A stretch of DNA of 64,000 bases from CAZNXJ01 sp964577115. Lineage in GTDB: Bacteria > Planctomycetota > Planctomycetia > Pirellulales > Pirellulaceae. How positions within the stretch are numbered: the stretch's first letter is position 1; the number at the start of each line of letters is the position of its first letter. The notes under the pieces were generated by a model that saw nothing but the letters and a program-made list of their open reading frames with translations, searched no databases and was not told where the DNA came from. Location: contig CAZNXJ010000014.1 of NCBI GenBank assembly GCA_964577115.1, positions 82,536-146,535 of the forward strand, read 5' to 3'. Below, one piece after another: positions 32,617-42,177 of the stretch. The position numbers were made by a program, and so were the translations under genes.

Positions 32617-34758
32617 TTACGGCTTTGGAGCGTCCGCGGGAGGAACCAGCGCGGCGATCTCCTTTGCCGTCAGCGGGCGATCGAAGACGGCGATTTCATC
32701 GAGCCGCCCTTCCCAGCCATCCTGCTTGTCGCTCCGCCCGCCGAAATATAAGCGGTCCGAATCGCTACCCAGCGCGTCGGTCACCGCGGCCGTCAATTCG
32801 GGCTCGGCGTTCCCGTTCAAATAGACCTGTACCTTGTCGCCATCGCGAACCAGCGCGGCATGATTCCAGGTCCAGCGCTCGATGGTCGTTCGGCCGGCGA
32901 CCAACTCGGTGTCGCCGCACTGGAGCACAAGTTTTCCGGGGTGCTGCTTGCCGCCCAAGCCCAAGTGCACATCAGACGGCCCGCGGCCGTAGTTGTGTCC
33001 CCTTGAGAACATCCAACCTGCGATGTCGCGGCCGTCGAGCGGCATGCCATTCCAGAACCAGAGCGAGATGGTGTACTTGTCGCCCAAGCCGTCGACGCGC
33101 GATTCAAGTCGTCCGCCGGCGAAGTGCGCCGCGCGATTGACTTCGTCCTCGCAGAAGGCGTCGCTGCGCGGGCCGTCGAGAAAATACACGACGCCCGTTT
33201 CATAGATCGCGTCGCGCTGGTGGCCCGAGCGATCGACGGCGCGCGGACCCTGCCATTCGTCCAGCCGCCAGTAGGCGACCGGCTTCGCATCGAGAATTGC
33301 TTTCGCGGCGGTGCCCGCCGATTGGACGTACTTGCGTCGCGGTTGGCCCGTGACGATTTCGAGCTGCCGCAGAGCGGCTTCGACGATCTTCGGTTCGGCT
33401 TCTACTTCCAAGCCGGCCGAGCGGGCGGCCCAGGTGTTATAGCCGCCGAGTACATGCTGTTCGGGGGGAGGAATATATCCATCGCCGCCGTTGGCCAGCT
33501 CGATCACCATCGTCTTGTCGAGCGGGCTTTGGTGTTTCAGCTTCAGGCCACTGAGCGCGTATGTTTCGTTCGGCGTGGACGCGATGGCGATGTCGCCGAT
33601 GCGAATTGCCTGCACGACGACTTCTGTCGATTGCCGTTCGTGGAGCAGGATCTGTTCGCGCGCATAGACTTCGGTCGTGTCCTTCGGCAGCCGGTCGCCC
33701 ATTTCGGCGACGATCCGCTGGGCCCACTCCAGCCGCTGCTTGTCGGGCACCCGGTAGCGCAGGGTGAAACGCGTTTCCGACATCGCCAGATCGGCATCGT
33801 CGGCGTATTGGATGGTCTTGTAGGCGTCGAGCGCGATTTTGAGCAGACCTTGAGTATAGGCTTCGATCGTGGGATTCGGCGCCTGGTCGGCAGGCACCTT
33901 GTAGTCCCGTCGCCAGATATCGCCGCTGCAACCGTGCGACATAATACCCACGACCGGCGGCGCGTCGCTCGCGCCGGAACCTAGGGCCTGCTGAAGGCCC
34001 TCGCAGAACAGCCCGAAGTAGTCGGCGCTGAGCGGCGGCGAGTCGCCGAAGTAGTGCATCGAGAAGTTCGCGAGCACGGCGATCGGTCGGCCATCCGGCG
34101 ACTGGAAAGCGATCAGCGACAACTCGGGATCCTCCGGCCCCGACTCGCCTGTGACCACGTTCCAATCCTGGCCGGCGTGCATGTTCGCTCGAACCGTCGG
34201 GTTGCCGAATGGATCGATCTCGATCCGGTCGGGACGGCGAATCCAGCGCCGCAGCGCCGTGTATTCGGCGGCGTCGGCCGTTGCCCAGCCGACGCGAGCC
34301 GGCGCGAGATTGGCTTCGGCAGCCGCGATGGCCTCGGCCAATTTGATGCGGAGCAGCGGAATGTAACGCGGGTCGGCATCGGTGCCCAAGCAGCCCATCG
34401 ACGAGGGGGCGGTGTGGGTATGCGTCGCCGAGATCAGCATACGGTCCGGGCGAATCTGAGAACGTTCGGCGGCGAGCTGCTTCGCGGCGTCGAGCACATC
34501 ACGCGAGATCATGCAGCTATCCACGACGACAATCGCGAGCCGCTCTTGGCCGTCGTCGAGCACCAAGGCCCGAGCATTCACGGGAGTCTTGACCTGATTC
34601 GCCTCACGGCTGTACATGCCGCCGTTGACCAACACAGGAAATTCTGAGGGCGTGACGTCCACCACGGCCGCGCCGACACGCAGCTCGGCGCGCGCCGCGG
34701 AACTCAGGAACAGGGCAAGTAGGCAACCGAGTAAGGTCGCGGAGATCGTACGTGGCAT
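32617..34758 (-). CDS. Exported neutral/alkaline ceramidase-like protein with LamG tail
   Basis: 713 residues. Signal peptide 'MPRTISATLLGCLLALFLSS'. The first 450 residues follow the neutral/alkaline non-lysosomal ceramidase fold: 'VGAAVVDVTPSEFPV', 'LVLDDGQERLAIVVVDSCMI', 'LISATHTHTAPSS' (zinc-site H-x-H), 'LANFSMHYFGDSPPLSADYF' and 'GIMSHGCSGD'. The last 200 residues form a LamG/concanavalin-like domain ('AYWRLDEWQGPRAVDRSGHQ', 'GRLDEIAVFDRPLTAKEIAA'). A hydrolase for lipid amides or sugar esters is implied; the true substrate is unknown. Sequence and zinc motifs support the fold well. A second ceramidase-like protein without LamG lies at 48970-50364. Confidence 0.88.
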   Translation of the reverse strand: MPRTISATLLGCLLALFLSSAARAELRVGAAVVDVTPSEFPVLVNGGMYSREANQVKTPVNARALVLDDGQERLAIVVVDSCMISRDVLDAAKQLAAERSQIRPDRMLISATHTHTAPSSMGCLGTDADPRYIPLLRIKLAEAIAAAEANLAPARVGWATADAAEYTALRRWIRRPDRIEIDPFGNPTVRANMHAGQDWNVVTGESGPEDPELSLIAFQSPDGRPIAVLANFSMHYFGDSPPLSADYFGLFCEGLQQALGSGASDAPPVVGIMSHGCSGDIWRRDYKVPADQAPNPTIEAYTQGLLKIALDAYKTIQYADDADLAMSETRFTLRYRVPDKQRLEWAQRIVAEMGDRLPKDTTEVYAREQILLHERQSTEVVVQAIRIGDIAIASTPNETYALSGLKLKHQSPLDKTMVIELANGGDGYIPPPEQHVLGGYNTWAARSAGLEVEAEPKIVEAALRQLEIVTGQPRRKYVQSAGTAAKAILDAKPVAYWRLDEWQGPRAVDRSGHQRDAIYETGVVYFLDGPRSDAFCEDEVNRAAHFAGGRLESRVDGLGDKYTISLWFWNGMPLDGRDIAGWMFSRGHNYGRGPSDVHLGLGGKQHPGKLVLQCGDTELVAGRTTIERWTWNHAALVRDGDKVQVYLNGNAEPELTAAVTDALGSDSDRLYFGGRSDKQDGWEGRLDEIAVFDRPLTAKEIAALVPPADAPKP

Positions 34759-34963
34759 GGTGCGCTGTGGGTTGGAGTAGGTGGCGTGAGGGTAAAGGTA
34801 GGCAGGCCGAGTTTGCTCCGAGCCGCCGGCGGAACGCGCAGTTGCGGCGCTGGCTTCCGTCCCGATCGGGCAAACGGTAGAAATTCGAACAGCGAGTATT
34901 ATAAACGGCGCGGTGGGCGGCGTAAGCCATGCAGCGCCGCGCGATGACCGAGAGGAGAATGAG

Positions 34964-35716
34964 GTGCCGAACGTCGACGTCTGCGAAGCCGGAGGATACC
35001 GTTATTTGCCCGCCGTGTTCCAGTATTCCGGTGGTGTGGCCGCCGAGCCCGGGTGGGCCATCGAACGCGTGCGGTTTCGCGAACCCCTGCCGCTCGACGA
35101 CGGCTTCGCGTTTATCCAGCAGCACCTAACGTCGCTGGGGCGTCCGCTGACAGCATTTTGTCATTGCGAGCTGCGTTCGCCAGCCCCCTTCACTGACCAG
35201 GGCTTTTATGAGTTCAATCGCCGGTACGCGGGCACACTGGAGCGCTGGGGTGTGCTGCGTGGCGACGTGAACCCGGTGGCTCGATCCAATGTGTGCCCCG
35301 AAATCGATCCGCCGCGCGAGGTCTGCTTCTACGCGTTCTCTTATACCGTGGCGGCTTCGACCGGCGAGCCACCTAGCTTTGTTGTGGCCGGTTGTGGTGA
35401 GGTGCCGGAAGGTAAGACGAACTACCGCGATCACATTGTGCGGCGTGGCGACACGTCGCCCGCCGGCCTCGTCGAAAAGGCGCGGTTTGTGGTCGACGAG
35501 CAGCAGCGGCGCCTGGAGCTACTCGGATTTACGTGGGCGGACGTGACCGCGACACACGTTTATTCGGTGCACGATATTCGCCCGGCACTCGTCGAACAGG
35601 TAGTGCCCCGCCGCGCGGCGCCCGCGGGGCTTACATGGCATTTCTGCCGCCCGCCCGTGGTTGATGTCGAATATGAGATGGACTGCCGCGGTGTCACGCG
35701 GGAACGAGTGGCCTGA
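34964..35716 (+). CDS. Possible RidA/YjgF-fold protein of unknown function
   Basis: 250 residues from a GTG at 34964 with AGAGGAG upstream. The C-terminal stretch 'GLVEKARFVVDEQQRRLELL', 'GFTWADVTATHVYSVHDI' is strongly like the RidA/YjgF signature (helix, then G-L-x-x-x-D-V-x-x-x-x-V-Y-x-x-D/H). The N-terminal half ('FQYSGGVAAEPGWAIERVRF', 'CHCELRSPAPFTDQGF') may be a second, degenerate RidA-like unit. RidA enzymes deaminate reactive enamines or imines. Neither the catalytic Arg nor trimer residues could be confirmed. No signal peptide. Confidence 0.6.
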   Translation: MPNVDVCEAGGYRYLPAVFQYSGGVAAEPGWAIERVRFREPLPLDDGFAFIQQHLTSLGRPLTAFCHCELRSPAPFTDQGFYEFNRRYAGTLERWGVLRGDVNPVARSNVCPEIDPPREVCFYAFSYTVAASTGEPPSFVVAGCGEVPEGKTNYRDHIVRRGDTSPAGLVEKARFVVDEQQRRLELLGFTWADVTATHVYSVHDIRPALVEQVVPRRAAPAGLTWHFCRPPVVDVEYEMDCRGVTRERVA

Positions 35717-35844
35717 AAACGCGGACATGAACCTGTCGCGTGTGGAATAATCGTACGGACTCGCATTTGCTGGATCCTGGAATCGACTATTTCGAAGTTC
35801 AAATTGCTACGCCGAGTCGCTAGACTGGGCGTCCGATATTCGCA

Positions 35845-35878
35845 TTGCCTCCAGATTGCATGTTGTAGCTGGAGGCAA
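35845..35878. promoter_or_regulatory. Hairpin in the leader of the DUF1501 gene
   Basis: TTGCCTCCAG, a 14-base loop, CTGGAGGCAA: perfect 10-base-pair stem ending 55 bases before the ATG at 35934. No T run follows, so it looks like a leader structure or a small repeat rather than a terminator. Confidence 0.4.
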
Positions 35879-35933
35879 CAGCGCGGCGCGACTTCGAATG
35901 TTCGCTGTGGCGCGAGGTGCCAGGAACGAGATC

Positions 35934-37373
35934 ATGCTGAGTATCGTTGGCCGGACTCCAGGTGCTGGCTCGAAGGTGAGTCGGCGCGAACTGATGCGAG
36001 TCGGAGCCCTCTCGCTGTTTAGCGGAGTCGCCTGGCCGCGACTGCTCGCCGCAAATCAACCCTCCGCGAAGCGGCAAGCGCGGGCCAAGTCCGTCGTGCT
36101 CTTTAATTTGCTCGGCGGACCCAGCCACCAGGACATGTTCGACATGAAGCCGGAGGCGCCGGCGGAAATCCGCGGCGAATTCCAGCCCATTGCCACCTCG
36201 CTGCCGGGGCTTCAGATTTGCGAGCATCTTCCGCGTACTGCGCAGTGGATGCACCGCACGTGCCTCATCCGCACGGTAAGCCACAACTATAACGCTCACA
36301 ATCCGTTGCCGGTGATGACCGGGTATACGGGCGGCGATCTGGGGCAGCTGCGCCCGCTGCGGACCGATCCACCCGACATCGGCGCAATTTGTCAGTATCT
36401 CGGGCTGGGCCCAGAGGATATGCCCGGCGCGTTCTGCTTGCCGTGTTATCCGGGATTTGGCGAGCGGTCGATGTATCCGGGGATCCGACGGCCCGGACCC
36501 TACGGCGGGTTTCTCGGCAGCCAGTATGATCCCGTTTTCAGTCACTGCGCGCCGACATTTGATCGCGAACCGGCGGTTCCCTACTACGATCCTGTGTGGC
36601 CGATGGGCGAGCCGCAGCTGCCGTACGAGGACGCTCGGCCCGAGCTGACGATCGATCGAATCTCGCAGCGCCGCGCATTGGTCGAGCAGTTCGAGTCGGT
36701 ACAGCGTGAACTGGAGCGTTCGCCGGCCGTTGCGCGCATGGATCAGGTGAAGCGCCGCGCCTATGAAATGCTGACATCGAGCCGAACTCGCGATGCTTTC
36801 AATCTTGCACTCGAGTCTGATGCAACGCGCGACCGTTACGGCCGGAACCTGTTCGGTTCAAGCATGCTGGTTGCTCGGCGGCTTGTCGGAGCCGGTGTGC
36901 CGTTCATCAGCGTGCATGCCGAAAACTTTATTCCGTACGGATTCACGTACGACATGCACGAAAACAATTTCGGCATGCTGAAGAATTACAATCTCCCGAT
37001 CTTTGACATGTGCGTCCCCGCACTGCTCGAAGACCTGGACGCTCGCGGATTGCTCGACACAACGTTGTTGGTCATTATGGGCGAGATGGGCCGCGCGCCG
37101 ACCGTGAATTCGAAAGCGGGCCGTGATCATTGGCCGCAGTGCGGTTTTTGTTTGCTCGCCGGTGGCGGAATTCAACCGGGCACCGTGTACGGCGAGTCGG
37201 ATAAGCACGCCGCCTATCCGATCGATCGACCCGTAACACCCGGCGACATTGTTGCGACCATTTATCATTTGCTTGGAATCGATCACCACCTGATGGTTCC
37301 CGATTTCACAGGTCGGCCGATGCCTATCGCGCATGGCGGCGAGCCACTCTGGGAGATCCTCGCCACGTCGTGA
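35934..37373 (+). CDS. DUF1501 exported protein, first of tandem pair
   Basis: 479 residues from the ATG at 35934 (AGGAACGAG upstream). Twin-arginine signal 'SRRELMRVGALSLFSGVAWP'. DUF1501 hallmarks: 'NLLGGPSHQDMFDMKPEAP', 'RTVSHNYNAHNPLPV', 'IMGEMGRAPTVNSKAGRDHW' and 'LLAGGGIQPGTVYGESDKHA'. It lies 49 bases upstream of a second DUF1501 gene on the same strand, probably one operon. No DUF1549/DUF1553 (PSD1) partner gene is nearby, which is the usual pairing. Expected to be exported and to have an alkaline-phosphatase-like fold. Confidence 0.92.
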   Translation: MLSIVGRTPGAGSKVSRRELMRVGALSLFSGVAWPRLLAANQPSAKRQARAKSVVLFNLLGGPSHQDMFDMKPEAPAEIRGEFQPIATSLPGLQICEHLPRTAQWMHRTCLIRTVSHNYNAHNPLPVMTGYTGGDLGQLRPLRTDPPDIGAICQYLGLGPEDMPGAFCLPCYPGFGERSMYPGIRRPGPYGGFLGSQYDPVFSHCAPTFDREPAVPYYDPVWPMGEPQLPYEDARPELTIDRISQRRALVEQFESVQRELERSPAVARMDQVKRRAYEMLTSSRTRDAFNLALESDATRDRYGRNLFGSSMLVARRLVGAGVPFISVHAENFIPYGFTYDMHENNFGMLKNYNLPIFDMCVPALLEDLDARGLLDTTLLVIMGEMGRAPTVNSKAGRDHWPQCGFCLLAGGGIQPGTVYGESDKHAAYPIDRPVTPGDIVATIYHLLGIDHHLMVPDFTGRPMPIAHGGEPLWEILATS

Positions 37374-37422
37374 CCCCCAGCCGGCGCGTTCCTTTGCATT
37401 TGAAAGTCAGCAGGAGCTGGTG

Positions 37423-38862
37423 ATGCTTCGAATCTACGATCAACCGCTTGTTAGCACGTGCCAGCAAATCCACCGGCGCGCGATTCTCCGCGCCGGCGGC
37501 GCCGGGCTGTTGGGATTGTCGCTACCGCGCGTGCTGGCCGCCGAAACGCAGCCGTCAGAGCTCGTTCCTCGGGCGCGCTCGGTCATCTTCTTGCTCCTGT
37601 TTGGCGGACCGAGCCAACTGGAAACATTCGATATGAAGCCGGACGCGCCGGAACAGATACGCGGCCCGTTCCGGCCAATCGCCTCGCGCACGCCCGAACT
37701 GTTAATCAGCGAACACTTGCCGCTGACCGCGGATGTATCGGACAAGTTCTGTGTTGTCCGCTCGATGACGCATACCTACAACGATCACAGCGGCGGCGGG
37801 CACTATATCCAAACGGGCCGGCGCTGGCACATTCCAATCGGCGGGGGCTTCGCGCCGACACCGCGCGACTGGCCTTCGATGGGGTCGATCGTGGAATATA
37901 TCGAGCAGCAGCGCGGCGGGCTCGAGTCACCGCTGCCCTCGTACATGGTCGTTCCCAACTCGCTTGGACGATTGCAAGACGCGGGGCAGTATCCGCGCCC
38001 CGGTGAACACGCCGGCTGGCTCGGCCGCCGTTACAATCCGGTCACGACGCAGATCAATAAACGATCGCTGAAGGACAACCCGTACTGGCGTGATTGCACG
38101 GACGACGAACTGAATTTTCAGATTGCCGGGATGGCCTCTACCGAAGGCATCTCGCTCGATCGGATGCGGCGCCGGCAGAGCCTGCTCGCTCAGTTTAATG
38201 ACGAGCGTCGCCGGCTCGATCGCCACATTCCACCCAACGGTTTCGATATTTTTCAGCAGCGCGCGTTTGCGCTCGTAACGTCCGAGAAAACGCGCGAAGC
38301 GCTCGACATTCGCCGTGAACCCGATGACGTGCGGGATCGCTACGGGAGGCACTTATTCGGCCAGTCCACGCTACTCGCCCGCCGCCTGGTCGAGGCCGGT
38401 GTGCGGTTCGTCACCGTGCATTACGACTGCGTAGATGGCTATAGCTGGGACTCGCACATCCACAGCGACGATGTGCGGAAGAACCTGCTGCCCACGTTCG
38501 ATCAGGCGTATTCGGCGCTGATTCGCGACTTGGACGAGCGAGGCCTGTTGTCCGAAACGCTGGTCGTTGCTACTGGCGAGATGGGCCGCACTCCGAAGGC
38601 AAATGCGCGGTGGGGACGGGATCACTGGAGCACCTGCTTCCCGGCGCTACTGGCCGGCGGTGGGATTCCTGGCGGACGCGTCTATGGTAAGTCGGACAAG
38701 GACGCGGCCTACCCGATCGAAAACCCGGTCACTCCCGAAGATCTCGCCGCGACGATTTACTACGCGCTAGGCATCGATCCCGAACTGCGCGTCCTGAACG
38801 CCGAGGGCCGGCCGACGCAGATCGTCGAAGATGGCCATCCCGTTACGGCGCTATGGAGCTGA
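37423..38862 (+). CDS. DUF1501 exported protein, second of tandem pair
   Basis: 479 residues from the ATG at 37423, with AGGAG upstream. Signal 'HRRAILRAGGAGLLGLSLPR' (Tat-like RR). Hallmarks: 'LLFGGPSQLETFDMKPDAPE', 'RSMTHTYNDHSGGGHYIQTG', 'ATGEMGRTPKANARWGRDHW' and 'LLAGGGIPGGRVYGKSDKDA'. Same length and order as its neighbour but clearly diverged, so an old duplication. Its stop is convergent with the RND transporter gene 45 bases on. Function of the family is not established. Confidence 0.92.
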   Translation: MLRIYDQPLVSTCQQIHRRAILRAGGAGLLGLSLPRVLAAETQPSELVPRARSVIFLLLFGGPSQLETFDMKPDAPEQIRGPFRPIASRTPELLISEHLPLTADVSDKFCVVRSMTHTYNDHSGGGHYIQTGRRWHIPIGGGFAPTPRDWPSMGSIVEYIEQQRGGLESPLPSYMVVPNSLGRLQDAGQYPRPGEHAGWLGRRYNPVTTQINKRSLKDNPYWRDCTDDELNFQIAGMASTEGISLDRMRRRQSLLAQFNDERRRLDRHIPPNGFDIFQQRAFALVTSEKTREALDIRREPDDVRDRYGRHLFGQSTLLARRLVEAGVRFVTVHYDCVDGYSWDSHIHSDDVRKNLLPTFDQAYSALIRDLDERGLLSETLVVATGEMGRTPKANARWGRDHWSTCFPALLAGGGIPGGRVYGKSDKDAAYPIENPVTPEDLAATIYYALGIDPELRVLNAEGRPTQIVEDGHPVTALWS

Positions 38863-38907
38863 TGCTCGTCAGCGTCTATGCGGCACGATGGCTCACACGG
38901 CGCGGCA

Positions 38908-41900
38908 TTAGTGCATGCTTGTTTCGACGTTGCTGATGCCGATCAGACGCGCATACAGCAAGTAGAACGTCGGCACCAGGAACAGCACCAGGATGGTCGA
39001 CAGCATGAGGCCAAAGCTGATGCTGACCGCCATCGGGATCAGAATCTGAGCCTGGAACGAGGTCTCGAACAAAAGCGGCAGGAGACCGGCGATTGTCGTG
39101 ACCGACGTCAAGAAGATGGGCCGCATGCGACGCCTTCCCGCGTCGCGCAGCGCAGTCTCGAGCGGCACGCCCTCCTGCACGTGACGATTGATGAAGTCGA
39201 TGAGGACAATCGAATCGTTCACAACGACACCGGTCAGCGTGACCAGACCGAACAGGCTGAACAACGTCAGTGGCAGGCCCATGATGGCATGTCCAAACAC
39301 CGCGCCGACGATGCCAAACGGAATGATCCCCATGATCAGCAGCGGCTGGAAGTAAGAAGTAAACTCCAGCGTGAGCAGAGCGAACATGGCTACCAGGGCG
39401 ATGCCCAGTCCGATCATCAGGCTTTGCAGCGATTCGGTCGTTTGCTCTTGTTGGCCCTCCCACCGCACAGTGACCGCGGGATACTTTTCCAGTAACTGCG
39501 GCATGAACGTGGCCTGGAGATCCGCGACGATCTGCCGCGCATTGGCCTTTGATTCGTCGAGATCCGCGGAAATCGTAACCGAACGGAGCTGGTCGACGCG
39601 GTTGATTTCTGAGTAACTGCGGTCGACCAAAATATCGGCCAACTCCATCAGCGGCCGCTCGGCGCCGTCCGCCGTCCGTACGCGAATCTGCTCCAGCTCG
39701 GCCATCGAGCGGCGGTCCTCGCGCGGATAGCGGACCATCAGTTTGACTTCATGGCGGTCGCGCTGGAGCCGCATCACCTCTTCGCCGTAGTAGGACGCTC
39801 GCACGGTCTCCGCAATTTGCTGTAGCGGTACGCCCATCGCCTGCGCCTCGGGTTTGACGCGAAGTTGGAACTCCCATTTCCCCGGGCGCGAATCGTCACT
39901 GATATCGAACACACCAGGAATCGTGCCAAGCCGTGCCTTGGCCTCCTCGACCGCTTGTTCGAGATCGGCGAGGTTTTCGCGAGGAGCGAGCAATTTGAAT
40001 TCGATTGGCGTCCCACCCGGTCCCGTGTCGCCGCTCGTAAACTTCAGGCTCTCCGCCCCGGACACGTCGCCGACGAGCTCGCGCCATTTGGCAAGAATCT
40101 GCTGGCTGTCGATCGTGCGCTCGGTCGTGTCACGGAGCTCGGCGGTCACACTTCCCAAATGGCTGCCGTCCGATTGCATCTCCATGCCGGCGCCGCCCTG
40201 CGCGTTGACGTAGCCGACGGAACGGCGTGTCAGACGGAGAATCGGTTCGCCCTGGGCCGCATATTGCTCATCGATTTCGCGAATCGCCTGTTCGATTCGG
40301 CGCGTCGCCTGATCGGTAATCGCGGCGGGAGTACCGTCGGGAAAAATAACGCTCACCTCGATGGTGTTGCTGTCGAGTTTCGGGAAGATATTGAATGGAA
40401 CGATCTGCCCGCGCCAAAGTCCGGCGGCGACAAGCAGCAGGCTGATGCCCAAGCTTACCGCGACCGAGGGGCGGCGGAGGGACGCGTCGAGCAGCGGGAC
40501 ATAGTAGCGGTCCGCAACCACATCGGTGATCGTGTTGGTCTTTCGGTTCAGCCAGTTGAACAATCGTTCGCACAGTCGCAACGGTGCCGTGATTTCCGTT
40601 AACAGCCAGGCGACACCGACTGCGACCGTGCCGACCGTCCAGCTCAGCACCGGCGACAACCGTGCACGCAGCCGTTGAGCGGCCCCGACCAATCCGTCTT
40701 CCGCGTGCGCCTTGTTGTGCGTTAAATGGCACGGCAGCACGAAAATACTTTCGAACAGCGAAAACAGCAGAATGGCGATCATCGCCACAGGCATGACCGC
40801 GATGAACTTGCCCATGACGCCCGAGACGAAAAGCAGCGGCATGAACGCAATAATCGTCGTAGCGACCGATGCCGCTACACTCGGAGCGACTTCAGACGCT
40901 CCGTCGATCGCGGCCTGGAGAAAGGATTTGCCAAGCTGCCGGTGCGTATAGATGTTCTCGCCAACGACAATCGCGTCGTCGACCACGATGCCCAGCGCCA
41001 TGACGAACGTGAACGTTGTCAGCATGTTCAACGTGTGGCCGCCGAAGTACAACGCCGCGCAAGTTCCCAGCAAACTGATTGGGATGCCCACGGCGACCCA
41101 GAAGGCGAGTCGAATTTCGAGGAATAGGGCAAGCATCAGCACGACGAGCACCAGGCCCTGAGCGCCGTTTTTCGCGAGCAACTCCAGCCGGTCGCGGACC
41201 TCGACGCTGCGATCCTGCCACGTGACCAACTCGTAGCCAGGCGGCAGTTTTTTCTCGGCAACGTACGCATGGACCTCGTCGGTAATCTTCAGCAGGTCCT
41301 CGGTCGCCGTGCGATCGACCGAGATCACCATGCCGGGGCGACCGTTGATCTCGGTGAAAATATCGATATCCGCGAACTCATCGCGCACGACTCCCACGTC
41401 GCCGACCGTGAGCACGACTCCGCTGGGCTGCGTGATTAACGGCAATCGCTCGATTTCCTCGGCAACGGTTCCCTTGTTCTTGCTCTTGATCAGGATATCC
41501 TGCGAATCGGTACGGATTGTCCCGCCGGGCAGCTCCAGGTTTTCACTGCGAATGATTGCCGCGACTTGCTGTAGGCTGAGCCCGTAGCGGCGCAGTGTTT
41601 CCTCGGAGATCTCGACGTCGATCTGGTATTCCTTGGCGCCACTAATGTTTGCCTGCGAGACGGCCGGCAGCAGGATCAGATCGTCGCGCACTTGTTCGGC
41701 GATTTCACGTAGCCGAACTTCAGCAGCCGGATCGTCCGAAACCGGCCCGAGGACACCAACCTTGATCGCCGGCTGCCGGAGCGTGATTTGTTTGACCTCC
41801 GGATCCTCGGCCAACAGAGGAAAGCTGGGGATGCGATCAATTTCCGAGCGCACCTCGTTCAAAATCTTTTGAACATTGACGCCGGTTTCCAGTTCGAGCA

Positions 41901-42177
41901 CCAGCGAGCCAAGCCCCTCCTTGGCGACCGCAGTTTGCTTCTTAATCCCGTCGATCGAGCGCACGGCCTCTTCGATCTTCTGGCAGATCCCTTCTTCCAC
42001 CTCTTCCGGGCTCGCGCCCGGATAGGGGACCGTGACGAGAATGATTTCGAGCTCGAACTCGGGAAAGACCTCGCGGCGCATGCTGAACAAGCTGATCACG
42101 CCGACCACGACCAGCGCGATCATCAGCGTGTTCATGGCCGGCGTGTTGCGAATCGCGCGGCGGATCAGTTCGATCAT
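38908..42177 (-). CDS. RND efflux transporter, inner-membrane permease (AcrB/MexB type)
   Basis: 1089 residues, 12 membrane helices expected in two halves. The first helix 'NTPAMNTLMIALVVVGVISL' is followed by the porter domain ('EVEEGICQKIEEAVRSIDGI'). The 'GIVVDDAIVVGENIYTHRQL' segment carries the proton-relay Asp pair of RND pumps, and the second half has 'VTLTGVVVNDSIVLIDFINR'. Its ATG overlaps the stop of the adaptor gene by 4 bases (42174-42177). The size and motifs fit the HAE1/multidrug rather than the heavy-metal CusA branch. No TolC homologue is present in the window. Confidence 0.93.
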   Translation of the reverse strand: MIELIRRAIRNTPAMNTLMIALVVVGVISLFSMRREVFPEFELEIILVTVPYPGASPEEVEEGICQKIEEAVRSIDGIKKQTAVAKEGLGSLVLELETGVNVQKILNEVRSEIDRIPSFPLLAEDPEVKQITLRQPAIKVGVLGPVSDDPAAEVRLREIAEQVRDDLILLPAVSQANISGAKEYQIDVEISEETLRRYGLSLQQVAAIIRSENLELPGGTIRTDSQDILIKSKNKGTVAEEIERLPLITQPSGVVLTVGDVGVVRDEFADIDIFTEINGRPGMVISVDRTATEDLLKITDEVHAYVAEKKLPPGYELVTWQDRSVEVRDRLELLAKNGAQGLVLVVLMLALFLEIRLAFWVAVGIPISLLGTCAALYFGGHTLNMLTTFTFVMALGIVVDDAIVVGENIYTHRQLGKSFLQAAIDGASEVAPSVAASVATTIIAFMPLLFVSGVMGKFIAVMPVAMIAILLFSLFESIFVLPCHLTHNKAHAEDGLVGAAQRLRARLSPVLSWTVGTVAVGVAWLLTEITAPLRLCERLFNWLNRKTNTITDVVADRYYVPLLDASLRRPSVAVSLGISLLLVAAGLWRGQIVPFNIFPKLDSNTIEVSVIFPDGTPAAITDQATRRIEQAIREIDEQYAAQGEPILRLTRRSVGYVNAQGGAGMEMQSDGSHLGSVTAELRDTTERTIDSQQILAKWRELVGDVSGAESLKFTSGDTGPGGTPIEFKLLAPRENLADLEQAVEEAKARLGTIPGVFDISDDSRPGKWEFQLRVKPEAQAMGVPLQQIAETVRASYYGEEVMRLQRDRHEVKLMVRYPREDRRSMAELEQIRVRTADGAERPLMELADILVDRSYSEINRVDQLRSVTISADLDESKANARQIVADLQATFMPQLLEKYPAVTVRWEGQQEQTTESLQSLMIGLGIALVAMFALLTLEFTSYFQPLLIMGIIPFGIVGAVFGHAIMGLPLTLFSLFGLVTLTGVVVNDSIVLIDFINRHVQEGVPLETALRDAGRRRMRPIFLTSVTTIAGLLPLLFETSFQAQILIPMAVSISFGLMLSTILVLFLVPTFYLLYARLIGISNVETSMH

